This document shows, piece after piece, positions 24,313-36,949 of a stretch of 64,000 nucleotides of DNA. The notes under the pieces were generated by a model. It made no database searches. It was not told the DNA's origin and saw only the letters and a list, made by a program, of their open reading frames with translations. A program made the translations under genes and the position numbers. The stretch is from positions 62,001 to 126,000 of the forward strand of contig NZ_JANUEQ010000007.1 of assembly GCF_024807845.1 (NCBI RefSeq), read 5' to 3'. Source of the stretch: Klebsiella sp. BIGb0407 (GTDB lineage: Bacteria > Pseudomonadota > Gammaproteobacteria > Enterobacterales > Enterobacteriaceae). Within the stretch, counting starts at the first letter, position 1; each line of letters opens with the position of its first letter.

Positions 24313-24945
24313 ATGTTTAAGCGTCTCGTAATGATTGCCATGCTGGCATTTGCGCCACTTGCGGCAATGGCCGCCGACCAGACTAATCCTTATAAGCTGA
24401 TGAATGAGGCCGCTCAGAAGACCTTTGATCGTCTGAAAGCCGAACAGCCGAAGATCCGCCAGAATCCGGACTATTTACGTGAAATTGTTCGCGAAGAGCT
24501 GCTGCCTTATGTTCAGGTAAAATACGCGGGTGCCTTGGTATTAGGACGCTATTACAAAGAGGCGACTCCAGCACAGCGAGAGGCCTATTTCAAAGCGTTT
24601 GGTGATTATCTGACACAGGCTTATGGCCAGGCTTTAGCTATGTATAACGGTCAGAACTATCAGATTGCCCCGGAACAGCCACTAGGCAATGCTGACATTG
24701 TCGCTATCCGTGTGTCTATCACCGATCCAAACGGTCGTCCGCCAATCCGCCTTGATTTCCAGTGGCGTAAAAACAGCCAAACGGGCAACTGGCAGGCGTA
24801 CGATATGATAGCTGAAGGTGTGAGTATGATTACCACCAAACAAAGCGAGTGGAGCGATTTGCTGCGTACTAAAGGTATTGATGGCCTGACCGCGCAGCTT
24901 CAGGCGATCTCTCGCCAGCCTATTACCCTGGATAATAAAAAATAA
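24313..24945 (+). CDS. mlaC: Phospholipid-binding periplasmic protein MlaC
   Basis: Encodes 210 residues. MlaC shuttles phospholipids between the MlaA-OmpC complex and MlaFEDB. The signal peptide (1-~21) ends in LAAMAA-DQ. The mature protein shows the family pattern: [35 protein letters not shown] and [29 protein letters not shown] ribosome site stands before the ATG. Its stop overlaps the mlaB start by one base. Confidence 0.97.
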   Translation: MFKRLVMIAMLAFAPLAAMAADQTNPYKLMNEAAQKTFDRLKAEQPKIRQNPDYLREIVREELLPYVQVKYAGALVLGRYYKEATPAQREAYFKAFGDYLTQAYGQALAMYNGQNYQIAPEQPLGNADIVAIRVSITDPNGRPPIRLDFQWRKNSQTGNWQAYDMIAEGVSMITTKQSEWSDLLRTKGIDGLTAQLQAISRQPITLDNKK

Positions 24946-25247
24946 TGGTGAGTCAGCTGAACTGGCAACGAGACGACAAGGTGCTGAAGCTGGAAGGTGA
25001 ACTTACCAGTGAAACACTCCTGCCGCTCTGGGAGCAGAGGTCCGGGGTGGCTTCAGGCGTCGAAATTATTGACTTCAGTAGCCTGACGCGTGTCGATACG
25101 GCTGGGCTTGCGTTATTGATTCACCTTATCGGACTGGCAAAACAGCAAGGAAATGATGTTGAGCTACGGCAGATGAGTGAAAATTTATACACGCTGGTGC
25201 AGCTTTACAATTTGCCTGAAAGCCTGTTCCCACACTGTTCAGCCTGA
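24945..25247 (+). CDS. mlaB: Phospholipid transport STAS-domain protein MlaB
   Basis: Encodes 100 residues. MlaB is the cytoplasmic STAS partner that stabilises and activates MlaF. The STAS core motif IIDFSSLTRVDTAGLALLIHLI lies near residues 45-66 and includes the Asp-Thr pair of the family. The ATG overlaps the mlaC stop (TAATG), a coupling signal. A terminator follows 21 bases after the stop, closing the operon. Confidence 0.95.
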   Translation: MVSQLNWQRDDKVLKLEGELTSETLLPLWEQRSGVASGVEIIDFSSLTRVDTAGLALLIHLIGLAKQQGNDVELRQMSENLYTLVQLYNLPESLFPHCSA

Positions 25248-25268
25248 TAATTTTATCGGATAACTATT

Positions 25269-25304
25269 AAAGCCCTGGAGCGGTTTCGTTTGAGGGCTTT
25301 TTTT
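25269..25304 (+). terminator. Terminator of mlaFEDCB
   Basis: AAAGCCCT (25269-25276) pairs with AGGGCTTT (25293-25300), followed by a T-run. Confidence 0.85.
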
Positions 25305-25374
25305 GGTTATTTATGCCCGGGCAACTTTCCTCTAAGATGAGAGCCCTTTTTCACTAATCGACGAATATATAGCC

Positions 25375-25629
25375 ATGGAAAATCATGAAATCCAGACCGT
25401 GCTGATGAATGCACTGCCCCTTGAAGAAGTCCACGTTTCTGGTGACGGTAGTCATTTCCAGGTGATAGCGGTGGGTGAGTTATTCGCTGAGTTGAGTCGT
25501 GTAAAAAAACAGCAAGCGGTTTATGCGCCGTTAATGCCTTTCATTGCTGATAATCGCATGCATGCGGTTTCAATTAAGACCTATACTCCGGCGGAGTGGG
25601 CTCGCGATCGTAAACTCAGTGGTTTTTAA
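25375..25629 (+). CDS. ibaG: BolA-family acid-stress protein IbaG
   Basis: Encodes 84 residues. IbaG is a BolA-like protein that binds iron-sulfur clusters with monothiol glutaredoxin Grx4 and affects acid resistance. The family signature [19 protein letters not shown] (about 19-37, with the conserved His) and [13 protein letters not shown] near the end are clear. It stands 53 bases before murA, with which it is probably co-transcribed. Confidence 0.96.
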   Translation: MENHEIQTVLMNALPLEEVHVSGDGSHFQVIAVGELFAELSRVKKQQAVYAPLMPFIADNRMHAVSIKTYTPAEWARDRKLSGF

Positions 25630-25667
25630 TCCGTCAGTATCAGCTGATGGCCACAATTTTGATTTAA

Positions 25668-26945
<1,278 letters not shown>

Positions 26946-26978
26946 TTTTGCCGGAATAAAGCCAATTCATTGACATAA

Positions 26979-27014
26979 AAAAGAGGAAGTCGCTTAGCGT
27001 CTTCCTCTTTTAAT
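26979..27014 (+). terminator. Terminator of murA
   Basis: AAGAGGAAG (26981-26989) pairs with CTTCCTCTT after a TCGCTTAGCGT loop and is followed by TTT. The A-run before it could serve the minus strand too. Confidence 0.85.
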
Positions 27015-27152
27015 CTAGTTTAAGCCAGGGTATTTACCTGCCACGTTTCAAGTTTCCTGAAGAGGGGTCCCATTCAAACGACTGAACCTCATCGCCTACA
27101 AGTAACTTGCATCATTCTGGATACAAACCCGTTGTTACTTAACTAAATTAGT

Positions 27153-27473
27153 TTATTGGCTTTCAGTATGCTCTGTGGCTAAGGCCGGCGAATTAACTGG
27201 GGTGACGGGGGCTCTATTACGGATATGATGAGTTCTGTCGATAAATTCATCGGTAATGGCATCGTGATAGCGTGATGGCCAGATAACCCAAGGTTTTATC
27301 CCCAAAACATCCGCAATAATCAGTTCACCTTTAGGCCACGGACGTGTCAGCGTATTGGCCAGTGTTGATGAACTTAGCCCTGCCTTACGTGACTCTGCGG
27401 CCAGTGACGTTCCTTTTTTTCTTAAGCCGGCTACGATATCCGCCGGATGCCAGTCCACGTGTTGACTTTTCAT
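27153..27473 (-). CDS. sfsB: Ner-like DNA-binding regulator SfsB (Nlp)
   Basis: Encodes 106 residues, about 14 longer than E. coli SfsB. The protein is related to the Ner repressor of phage Mu; in E. coli it was linked to maltose gene activation. The winged HTH-like core is DWHPADIVAGLRKKGTSLAAESRKAGLSSSTLANTLTRPWPKGE, shared almost unchanged with E. coli, followed by ADVLGIKPWVIWPSRY. The C-terminal extra residues are unlike the family. An inverted repeat 28 bases before its start is a likely operator, and in phage Ner proteins repress their own promoters. Confidence 0.9.
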   Translation of the reverse strand: MKSQHVDWHPADIVAGLRKKGTSLAAESRKAGLSSSTLANTLTRPWPKGELIIADVLGIKPWVIWPSRYHDAITDEFIDRTHHIRNRAPVTPVNSPALATEHTESQ

Positions 27474-27500
27474 AACTTCTCCCTGTGAGTATCACTACCT

Positions 27501-27519
27501 ATTGTTACCGAATAACAAT
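27501..27519. promoter_or_regulatory. Inverted repeat upstream of sfsB, possible SfsB operator
   Basis: ATTGTTACCGAATAACAAT has perfect 7-bp arms around a 5-bp centre, 28-46 bases upstream of the sfsB start. Position and symmetry fit an autoregulatory site; direct evidence is lacking. Confidence 0.5.
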
Positions 27520-27682
27520 GGCTGTCAGGGACAGTTATATCATGAAAATATCCAAATGTTTTTTGTAAACATATAGAGCGATTAAATATGTGTCATTACG
27601 CGCAACTTACTATGTAATAAATGAAAATAAGCTGGATGAATAATATATTTGGGATAATTAATTGATTTATTGGAAACTCTAA

Positions 27683-27700
27683 CGCGCCGTAAACGGCGCG
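27683..27700 (-). terminator. Hairpin at the end of ispB
   Basis: CGCGCCGT and ACGGCGCG form an 8-bp GC-rich stem 10 bases past the ispB stop. On the minus strand it is followed by TTAGAGTTT, a weak T-tract. Confidence 0.6.
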
Positions 27701-27710
27701 CTAAATGAAT

Positions 27711-28682
27711 CTAGCGATCGCGTTGTACAGACATATGCGCCAGAGCGATAAGCGCTTCACGGTAAGGGGTGTCAGGAATGGCAGCAAGCGCGGAGATAGC
27801 CTTATCAGCCTCTTCTTCGGCACGCTGACGTGTCCACTCCAGCGATCCGCAAGCTTCCATCGCTTCCAGAACAGGCTCAAGCAGATGGCGGCCGTTACCC
27901 TGTTCAATAGCCTCACGAATCATTTTAGACTGCTCAGGTGTGCCATTACGCATGGCATGAAGCAGAGGAAGAGTAGGTTTACCTTCATTGAGGTCATCGC
28001 CGACACTTTTACCTAATGTCTGATTATCAGCACTGTAATCCAGTAAATCATCAATTAACTGGAAAGCGGTGCCAAGATAACGCCCATAGTCCTGAAGGGC
28101 GGTTTCCTGCGCTTCACTGGCTCCGGCAAGAATACCTGAACACTGGGCTGCCGCCTCAAACAGTCTGGCTGTCTTACTGTAAATTACCCGCATATAACTC
28201 TCTTCCGTGATATTTGGGTCATTGCAGTTCATCAGCTGTAAAACTTCACCTTCAGCAATAACGTTTACGGCTTCAGACATCACTTCAAGAACCTTGAGCG
28301 ATCCTAATTGCGTCATCATCTGAAAGGCACGGGTGTAGATAAAATCGCCCACCAGAACGCTGGCAGCATTACCAAATGCGGCATTTGCCGTCGCTTTTCC
28401 ACGCCGCATATCGGACTCGTCCACCACATCATCATGCAGCAGAGTTGCGGTATGGATAAATTCGATCAGCGCCGCAATGTTAATATGCGCTTTACCTTCA
28501 TATCCCAATGCGCGAGCCGCTATAACGGCTATCATCGGGCGAATTCGTTTGCCGCCGCCGCTGACGATGTAGTAGCCGAGCTGATTAATCAGCTGAACAT
28601 CAGAATTTAACTGCTCAAGGATTGCTGCATTCACGCCCGCCATATCTTGCGCGGCTAATTCATTAATTTTTTCTAGTTTCAT
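27711..28682 (-). CDS. ispB: Octaprenyl diphosphate synthase
   Basis: Encodes 323 residues, as in E. coli. IspB extends farnesyl diphosphate to the C40 chain of ubiquinone-8 and menaquinone-8. The first aspartate-rich motif is LLHDDVVDESDMRRG near residue 82 and the second is LIDDLLDYSADN near 209. GGGKRIRPM near 43 binds isopentenyl diphosphate. It is divergent from rplU across 261 bases. Essential in E. coli. Confidence 0.97.
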   Translation of the reverse strand: MKLEKINELAAQDMAGVNAAILEQLNSDVQLINQLGYYIVSGGGKRIRPMIAVIAARALGYEGKAHINIAALIEFIHTATLLHDDVVDESDMRRGKATANAAFGNAASVLVGDFIYTRAFQMMTQLGSLKVLEVMSEAVNVIAEGEVLQLMNCNDPNITEESYMRVIYSKTARLFEAAAQCSGILAGASEAQETALQDYGRYLGTAFQLIDDLLDYSADNQTLGKSVGDDLNEGKPTLPLLHAMRNGTPEQSKMIREAIEQGNGRHLLEPVLEAMEACGSLEWTRQRAEEEADKAISALAAIPDTPYREALIALAHMSVQRDR

Positions 28683-28757
28683 CGCAAAAATCTGGTTTTT
28701 GTCCTATTTATTCCGCAATTCTGCGGCTTAGCAGGAGGGTGTCGGTGAGATACTGTA

Positions 28758-28812
28758 GTACAGATTGTACTAAAAATACGAGACAGATAAATGGGGTGGC
28801 ACAGATTGTACT
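28758..28812. repeat. Repeated AGTAC/GTACT motif in the ispB-rplU promoter region
   Basis: ACAGATTGTACT occurs at 28760-28771 and again at 28801-28812, 41 bases apart, close to four helical turns. The first copy is also a 15-bp inverted repeat, AGTAC-AGATT-GTACT (28757-28771). It looks like a pair of operator half-sites acting on ispB. No known regulator is assigned. Confidence 0.5.
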
Positions 28813-28841
28813 TTTTTTCTCTGTGGAATAAACAATCGTAC

Positions 28842-28870
28842 TTGTCAAAGCGTCGCGTTTTGCGTAATAT
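28842..28870 (+). promoter_or_regulatory. Sigma-70 promoter of rplU-rpmA
   Basis: TTGTCA (28842-28847) and TAATAT (28865-28870) are separated by exactly 17 bases, followed by a GC-rich CGCGCCC discriminator as in stringently controlled ribosomal promoters. Confidence 0.8.
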
Positions 28871-28886
28871 TCGCGCCCTATTGTGA

Positions 28887-29255
<369 letters not shown>

Positions 29256-29273
29256 TACAGAGGAGCAGATTAA

Positions 29274-29531
<258 letters not shown>

Positions 29532-29558
29532 GTTTTTCGCGTCCTGATAACGGATGTA

Positions 29559-29586
29559 AGCCCCGCAAACATTGCGGGGCTTTTTA
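29559..29586 (+). terminator. Terminator after rpmA
   Basis: AAGCCCCGCA (29559-29568) pairs with its complement at 29573-29582, followed by TTTTT. Confidence 0.9.
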
Positions 29587-29623
29587 CATTCTGCATCCGA
29601 AAAATCAAAGGTATCAAACGAGC

Positions 29624-31778
<2,155 letters not shown>

Positions 31779-31785
31779 TCACTAA

Positions 31786-31813
31786 AATAGGCCGGATAAA
31801 TCCGGCCTGTTTT
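31786..31813. terminator. Bidirectional terminator between obgE and basS
   Basis: AGGCCGGA (31789-31796) pairs with TCCGGCCT (31801-31808), with T-rich sequence after it and A-rich sequence before it, serving both converging genes. It touches the basS stop. Confidence 0.8.
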
Positions 31814-32870
31814 ATTCTATCTGCCGGGGTAGCCAGCAACTGGCCAGTAACCCACTATCTTCAGGGCAGTTATCCAGCGTCAGGTAACCGTGGTGTAAAT
31901 GCACAATACGGTGGACGATACTTAAGCCAAGCCCGCTGCCACTGTAGCGTCTGTCGAGGCGTTCAAAAGGTTTTGTCAGATTCTGCCGATGCTGTTCGGC
32001 AATGCCTGGCCCCTGATCGCAGACCGTAAGCAAAATTCCCTTATCCTGCTCTACCAACAAAAGTTGAATAACGCTCTTTTCCGGGCCGTAGCGGCAGGCA
32101 TTCTCTAACAGGTTCCGTAGCATTAGCCGTAACAAGATAGCGTCTCCCTGCGTGTTACAGGCCGTTTTATCAGGCCAGATAATAGTTTGCTGGCGTTGTA
32201 TCGCCAGTTCGTCTATTTCCATTTGCAGTGGTGCAATAATATCGGCTGTCCAGTTCAGAGTCTGATAGTGCCCACTTGCCAGAGCATGTCCGGCCCGTGC
32301 GAGCATCAGAAGCTGTTCAATAGTGTGCATCAGTTGATCCGTACGTTGTAGCAGTACGGGGGCCTGTGGAACACCGCTATTTGCCATTAACTCCAGATGT
32401 AACTTAAGACCGGCTAATGGAGTGCGTAATTCATGTGCGGCATCTGCGGTGAACAGGCGTTCTTGTTGCAGGCTGTTATCCAGCCTGGCAAGTAACTGAT
32501 TAAGCACTGTTGTCACGGCGACAATCTCCTCGATGCTGGAACAAACTGGCATAGGAGAAAGATTATTCGGGGAACGATGGGACAAGCTGGTACGTAGTTT
32601 TTCTAACGGGCGTGTAATCCAGGTAATCGCCCAGAATGAAAAGAACAGAATACAGGCGATCATGACGATTGAGGGAATAAGTAACGCGGCAATAGCCTCG
32701 CGGATTTCATTTTTTATCTGCGCATTACTGACGGTTCCGGACAGGGCTTTTTCAACTAAAAAGGCAATTTGTTCCCGGCTTTCATGCCATAGCCATAATA
32801 CGCTGGCAGTTTGAAAAACAAGGGAAATCAGCGCCAGTATAATAATGAGCCGCCAGCGCATGCTGTTCAC
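31812..32870 (-). CDS. basS: Sensor histidine kinase BasS/PmrB
   Basis: Encodes 352 residues. PmrB senses ferric iron, aluminium and mild acid and controls lipid A modification with aminoarabinose and phosphoethanolamine. Two membrane helices (about 8-28 and 62-84) enclose a short periplasmic loop of ~33 residues that begins WLWHESREQI and ends in NEIREAIAALLIP, nearly as in E. coli BasS, with the acidic residues thought to bind iron. A HAMP segment follows. The phosphorylated His146 lies in DAAHELRTPLAG, and ATP-binding boxes are CDQGPGI and GSGLGLSIV. The GTG start overlaps basR by four bases. In E. coli these genes sit with eptA, not here. Confidence 0.92.
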   Translation of the reverse strand: MNSMRWRLIIILALISLVFQTASVLWLWHESREQIAFLVEKALSGTVSNAQIKNEIREAIAALLIPSIVMIACILFFSFWAITWITRPLEKLRTSLSHRSPNNLSPMPVCSSIEEIVAVTTVLNQLLARLDNSLQQERLFTADAAHELRTPLAGLKLHLELMANSGVPQAPVLLQRTDQLMHTIEQLLMLARAGHALASGHYQTLNWTADIIAPLQMEIDELAIQRQQTIIWPDKTACNTQGDAILLRLMLRNLLENACRYGPEKSVIQLLLVEQDKGILLTVCDQGPGIAEQHRQNLTKPFERLDRRYSGSGLGLSIVHRIVHLHHGYLTLDNCPEDSGLLASCWLPRQIE

Positions 32871-33529
32871 GGAAGGCTTTCCAGACGATAGCCAATACCC
32901 CGAATGGTTTTGATTCTCTCTTTACCCAATTTTCGCCGCAGATTGTGAATATGTACTTCAAGCGTATTGGAGCCAGGATCGTCCTGCCAGCTATAAATAT
33001 CTTGTTGTAGCGTTTCACGGTGAACCGTTTGCCCCAGGCGCATCATCAGGCGTGTCAGTATTGAAAACTCTTTTGGCGTAATATCTACCGCTTGATTATC
33101 CAGTACGACCTGCTGAGTCTGTAGATTTAGCGTTAAGCCATTATCTTGTAAAAGATTATCACTATGTCCTTCATGGCGACGTATCAAGGCTCTGGCACGT
33201 GCCTGGAGTTCAACCAGGGCAAAAGGCTTGACCAGGTAATCATCTGCCCCGGAATCGAGCCCGTTTACTCTGTCTTCCAGAGCATCACGAGCAGTCAGAA
33301 TAAGCACCGGGCTTTTAATTCCACGCTGGCGCCAGTGACGAAGCAGGGTAGAGCCATCCTGATCGGGCAGACCAAGATCGAGGATAATCAGACTGTATTC
33401 AGCAGATCGAACATACTGCTCTGCCTGTGATGCTGTTGCTGCAAGATCAAGGACATAACCGTCCTGGTTGAAGGCCAGTGCCAGTCCTTCCTGCAATAGC
33501 AAATCATCTTCAACAACTAATAATTTCAT
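32867..33529 (-). CDS. basR: Response regulator BasR/PmrA
   Basis: Encodes a 220-residue OmpR/PhoB-type regulator. The receiver domain (1-~115) has the acidic pair in VVEDD, phospho-acceptor Asp51 in ILDLGLPD and Lys near 101 in DDYLVKPFAL. The DNA-binding winged helix (about 125-220) shows TPKEFSILTRLMMRLGQTVHRETL and SNTLEVHIHNLRRKLG, very close to PmrA. It starts only two bases after the dacB stop, so dacB-basR-basS is probably one transcript. Targets such as eptA or arn genes are not in this window. Confidence 0.92.
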   Translation of the reverse strand: MKLLVVEDDLLLQEGLALAFNQDGYVLDLAATASQAEQYVRSAEYSLIILDLGLPDQDGSTLLRHWRQRGIKSPVLILTARDALEDRVNGLDSGADDYLVKPFALVELQARARALIRRHEGHSDNLLQDNGLTLNLQTQQVVLDNQAVDITPKEFSILTRLMMRLGQTVHRETLQQDIYSWQDDPGSNTLEVHIHNLRRKLGKERIKTIRGIGYRLESLP

Positions 33530-33531
33530 GA

Positions 33532-34965
33532 TTAATTATTCTGATAAATATCTTTATAAAGTCGGCTTTCAAAACGAACCAGAGGAATTCGACGGTTACG
33601 CTGGTCGGCGGGTTCAACCGCATAGCCAGAAAGAAACTGTACAAAGGCCATTTGTTTACCGCTCGCTGTGGTGATAAATCCGGCCATATTATAGACCCCT
33701 TGCAATGAGCCTGTTTTCGCAGAAACCTTACCGTTGACACCGGCCTGATCCAGACCCGCACGATACTGCAATGAACCATCGTGACCTGCTAATGGCAGCA
33801 TTGAGATGATATTCAGTTCGCTGTCATTTTGTGCAATATACTGCAGGACTTGCATCATCACTGCCGGAGAAATGAGATTATGGCGGGAAAGCCCGGAACC
33901 ATCGACTACGATACTGTTACCTAAATCGACACCCGCTTTTTGCCGTAACAACTGACGAACGGCATCAGCACCCGATCGCCAGGTTCCCGGTACACCAAAG
34001 CGCTGGTGCCCAATGGTACGGAATACGGTATCTGCAATCATGTTATCCGATTTTTTTAACATGGTTTTCAATAGAGTAGTCAGTGGAGGTGACTGTTTAC
34101 TGGCAATAACGGTGCCGGGTTCACTGGGCTGTGTCTGGCGCAGAATGGTTCCGCTATAGCGAATACCCGCTTGTTCCAGCTCTTTCTTAACGATAGCTCC
34201 CGCATAACCCGCACCATCCTGAACCGCGAAAGCCAGGGGTAAAGGCTCTTCTCTTTGTGGCATACAGCCAGTCAGCGTATAGCGATTTAAATCACCAGTG
34301 ACGACATCGAGCTCACAATACTGGGCTTCTGATGACCCCCTGGCTAAGGTTTTAACCTGACTAAAGACAGTAATGGGATAATAAGAAGCGATACGGACAT
34401 GTGCCATATCATTGGCTGTCGGTGCGCTGTATAACGAAACAGAGAAACAGTTACGGTCAATAATAGCGGCTGAAGGCGGGGCGCTGAAACACTGAGTCAT
34501 ATCATTCCAGGGCCAGCCGGGGCCTTTATCATGGCTGGCAAAGACGGAGGTATCTATCAGCAAATTCCCTTTAATTTGCTCCACGCCCGCCTTTCTCAGG
34601 GCAGTGACCATATTACGAATATCCTGGCGGGTGAGTGTCGGGTCACCGCTGAAGCGTACCGTCAGGTCGCCTTCCAGAGTATTATTTTGAATAGGTGCTT
34701 TGCTCTCAAGAGTAGTCGTAAAGCGAAAATCCGGACCCAGCTGCAAAAGGGCTGCTAGCGCAGTAATCACTTTTTGGGTACTTGCTGGTAACGCCATTTG
34801 CTGGCCGTGATAGTCAATAGTAGGGGAGGAATCACCTACTTTTTGTACCGTTAAAGCCAGATTAGCCCCTGCGGGCAGCTGTGACAGATATTCTTCCACA
34901 TTTGCTGCTTGCACATTTAGCGTAAGAATAGTGGTTAAACCAATGATAAGTCTAGAAAATCGCAT
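33532..34965 (-). CDS. dacB: D-alanyl-D-alanine carboxypeptidase/endopeptidase (PBP4)
   Basis: Encodes 477 residues, as in E. coli DacB. PBP4 is a periplasmic class C penicillin-binding protein that trims and cleaves peptide crosslinks. The signal peptide ends near VQA-ANVEEY (about residue 20). The catalytic serine-lysine pair is in PASTQKVITA near residue 62, SDN in KKSDNMIAD near 306 and the KTG box SAKTGSLQG near 417. The ATG at 34965 is supported by the family start MRFSRxIIG; a longer frame to 35013 is rejected. Close linkage to basRS is unlike E. coli. Confidence 0.96.
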   Translation of the reverse strand: MRFSRLIIGLTTILTLNVQAANVEEYLSQLPAGANLALTVQKVGDSSPTIDYHGQQMALPASTQKVITALAALLQLGPDFRFTTTLESKAPIQNNTLEGDLTVRFSGDPTLTRQDIRNMVTALRKAGVEQIKGNLLIDTSVFASHDKGPGWPWNDMTQCFSAPPSAAIIDRNCFSVSLYSAPTANDMAHVRIASYYPITVFSQVKTLARGSSEAQYCELDVVTGDLNRYTLTGCMPQREEPLPLAFAVQDGAGYAGAIVKKELEQAGIRYSGTILRQTQPSEPGTVIASKQSPPLTTLLKTMLKKSDNMIADTVFRTIGHQRFGVPGTWRSGADAVRQLLRQKAGVDLGNSIVVDGSGLSRHNLISPAVMMQVLQYIAQNDSELNIISMLPLAGHDGSLQYRAGLDQAGVNGKVSAKTGSLQGVYNMAGFITTASGKQMAFVQFLSGYAVEPADQRNRRIPLVRFESRLYKDIYQNN

Positions 34966-35217
34966 AATCTCGCGGTAACGGCCTGTAAACATGGTGTTCA
35001 TACTACGGTGCATCGCACTGCAAAGTAAACGATGACCCTCGATGAACTCCAGGGTAAAATAGCGGATAATTCGAAATCTTCTGCTTGGTTTGGGGTATCA
35101 CTCCGAACCCTTTTGTTACATTTGTTGGCAGGGATGAGCTTACCAACTCAGGCTATGCTCTTGGGTTACTAGCCGGCTGACTGTGCCACACAGAACTGAT
35201 TATAAGAGGTATAAATA

Positions 35218-35694
35218 ATGCAACCTATTCCGATGACTTTACGTGGTGCTGAAAAATTACGTGAAGAACTCGATTTCCTTAAATCTGTACGCCGTCCGAA
35301 AATTATCGCTGATATTGCCGACGCGCGTGAACACGGCGATTTAAAAGAAAATGCTGAATATCACGCAGCGCGTGAGCAGCAGGGCTTCTGTGAAGGACGT
35401 ATTCAGGATATTGAAGCGAAACTTTCTAATGCCCAGGTGATAGACATCACGAAAATGCCTAATAACGGTCGCGTTATTTTTGGCTCGACGGTAACAGTGT
35501 TAAACTTGGACAGCGAAGAAGAGCTGACATACCGTATTGTTGGTGACGATGAGGCTGATTTTAAACAGAATCTTATTTCTGTTAATTCACCGATTGCGCG
35601 TGGCCTGGTCGCGAAAGAGTGCGATGATGTTGTCGTTATTCGTACGCCAGGTGGTGATGTTGAGTTTGAAATTCTAAAAGTTGAATATTTATAG
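35218..35694 (+). CDS. greA: Transcription elongation factor GreA
   Basis: Encodes 158 residues. GreA enters the RNA polymerase secondary channel and stimulates cleavage of backtracked RNA. The coiled coil (1-~75) carries the acidic tip [20 protein letters not shown], with the key Asp and Glu near residues 41-44; the C-terminal globular domain follows. An AAGAGGT ribosome site stands before the ATG. A possible promoter ATGACC-N17-TAAAAT (35032-35060) would give a leader of ~150 bases; E. coli greA has a leader RNA (GraL), which I cannot confirm here. Confidence 0.98.
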   Translation: MQPIPMTLRGAEKLREELDFLKSVRRPKIIADIADAREHGDLKENAEYHAAREQQGFCEGRIQDIEAKLSNAQVIDITKMPNNGRVIFGSTVTVLNLDSEEELTYRIVGDDEADFKQNLISVNSPIARGLVAKECDDVVVIRTPGGDVEFEILKVEYL

Positions 35695-35740
35695 TTTCAG
35701 CTATGCTTACTCAATGGCTTGCGTATTGTAAAGATAAGAA

Positions 35741-35764
35741 AAAGGCCGCTATGCGGCCTTTAAT
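35741..35764. terminator. Bidirectional terminator between greA and yhbY
   Basis: AAAGGCCGC (35741-35749) pairs with GCGGCCTTT (35753-35761) around TAT, with A-rich sequence before the hairpin that acts as the T-tract for the minus strand. Confidence 0.8.
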
Positions 35765-35797
35765 CAACGAGCAGAGCGTGGCATTTTGCACACGTCT

Positions 35798-36091
35798 CTA
35801 TTTCGGCAGAGAAACTTTTCTTTCTTTAGACGGACGATAAAGAACGAGTGTTTTTCCGATAACCTGGACATTACAGGCTTTGGTTTCGCGCACGATAGCA
35901 TCAACTATCAGGGTTTTAGTTTCACGATCTTCGGTTGCAACTTTCACCTTGATTAACTCGTGATGGTTAAGCGCTTGTTCTATCTCGGCCAGTACCCCTT
36001 CGGTCAAACCATTATTGCCAAGCATAACAACTGGCTTGAGTGGATGAGCGAGACCTTTGAGGTGCTGTTTTTGTTTAGTACTAAGATTCAT
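35798..36091 (-). CDS. yhbY: Ribosome assembly RNA-binding protein YhbY
   Basis: Encodes 97 residues, a CRM-domain protein that binds pre-50S particles. The family core is LKGLAHPLKPVVMLGNNGLTEGVLAEIEQALNHHELIKVKV; the GNNG loop (GSNG in E. coli) corresponds to the conserved GxxG RNA-binding loop. The ATG at 36091 matches the E. coli start MNLSTKQKQ; an in-frame extension to 36202 is not supported. It is divergent from rlmE. Confidence 0.96.
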   Translation of the reverse strand: MNLSTKQKQHLKGLAHPLKPVVMLGNNGLTEGVLAEIEQALNHHELIKVKVATEDRETKTLIVDAIVRETKACNVQVIGKTLVLYRPSKERKVSLPK

Positions 36092-36216
36092 CGTATATTT
36101 TTGCTTACGTTGGGATTGAAAACGGTTCATTCTACCGCCATCTCCAGTGTATAGCCAAATCGGCTGTGATTTTTTGCACAGCCTGCCGCTCACGATGAAC
36201 AACGTTGGATAATGAG

Positions 36217-36873
36217 ATGACAGGTAAAAAGCGTTCTGCCAGCTCCAGTCGCTGGCTACAGGAACACTTTAGCGATAAATATGTTCTGCAAGCACAGAAA
36301 AAGGGGCTACGTTCCCGTGCTTGGTTTAAACTTGATGAAATACAACAAAGTGACAAACTTTTTAAGCCAGGAATGACTATTGTTGATCTTGGTGCTGCTC
36401 CTGGTGGATGGTCACAGTATGTTGTGACAGAGATCGGGACTCAGGGAAGAATCATCGCTTGCGATCTGTTACCAATGGATCCTATTGTTGGGGTAGACTT
36501 CCTTCAAGGTGATTTTCGTGATGAGCTGGTCGTTAAGGCTCTGTTGGAACGTGTTGGTGATAGTAAGGTTCAGGTTGTCATGTCCGATATGGCACCGAAT
36601 ATGAGTGGGACGCCAGCTGTTGATATCCCCCGCTCGATGTATCTGGTAGAGCTGGCACTGGAAATGTGCCGTGATGTGCTGGCCCCGGGTGGTAGTTTTG
36701 TAGTGAAAGTGTTCCAAGGCGAAGGATTCGATGAATACCTGAGAGAAATTCGCTCCCTGTTTACGAAAGTTAAAGTACGTAAACCGGACTCTTCTCGTGC
36801 CCGCTCACGTGAAGTGTACATTGTAGCGACCGGGCGTAAACTAGATACCCCAAATAATTCGAGTGACTTGTAG
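36217..36873 (+). CDS. rlmE: 23S rRNA 2'-O-ribose U2552 methyltransferase
   Basis: Encodes 218 residues, nine more than E. coli RlmE (RrmJ/FtsJ). It methylates U2552 in the A loop on the 50S subunit and is heat-inducible in E. coli. The catalytic Lys38 (SRAWFKLDE), the SAM site [14 protein letters not shown] near 57, Asp124 ([10 protein letters not shown]) and Lys164 ([11 protein letters not shown]) are present. The extra residues are a C-terminal tail after ATGRK. The gene is followed by ftsH after ~150 bases. Confidence 0.97.
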   Translation: MTGKKRSASSSRWLQEHFSDKYVLQAQKKGLRSRAWFKLDEIQQSDKLFKPGMTIVDLGAAPGGWSQYVVTEIGTQGRIIACDLLPMDPIVGVDFLQGDFRDELVVKALLERVGDSKVQVVMSDMAPNMSGTPAVDIPRSMYLVELALEMCRDVLAPGGSFVVKVFQGEGFDEYLREIRSLFTKVKVRKPDSSRARSREVYIVATGRKLDTPNNSSDL

Positions 36874-36949
36874 CGCTGCGTTCAGCGGGTCGATGAGCAT
36901 AGACAAACGATGTGATTCGAATCGATGAATAAAGGCGAAACCAGGAAAA

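Noticed and set aside
31812-33529. Two-component pair as QseBC or another OmpR-type system
   Set aside because: The periplasmic loop WLWHES...EIREAI and the regulator's C-terminal domain match BasS/BasR (PmrB/PmrA) specifically.
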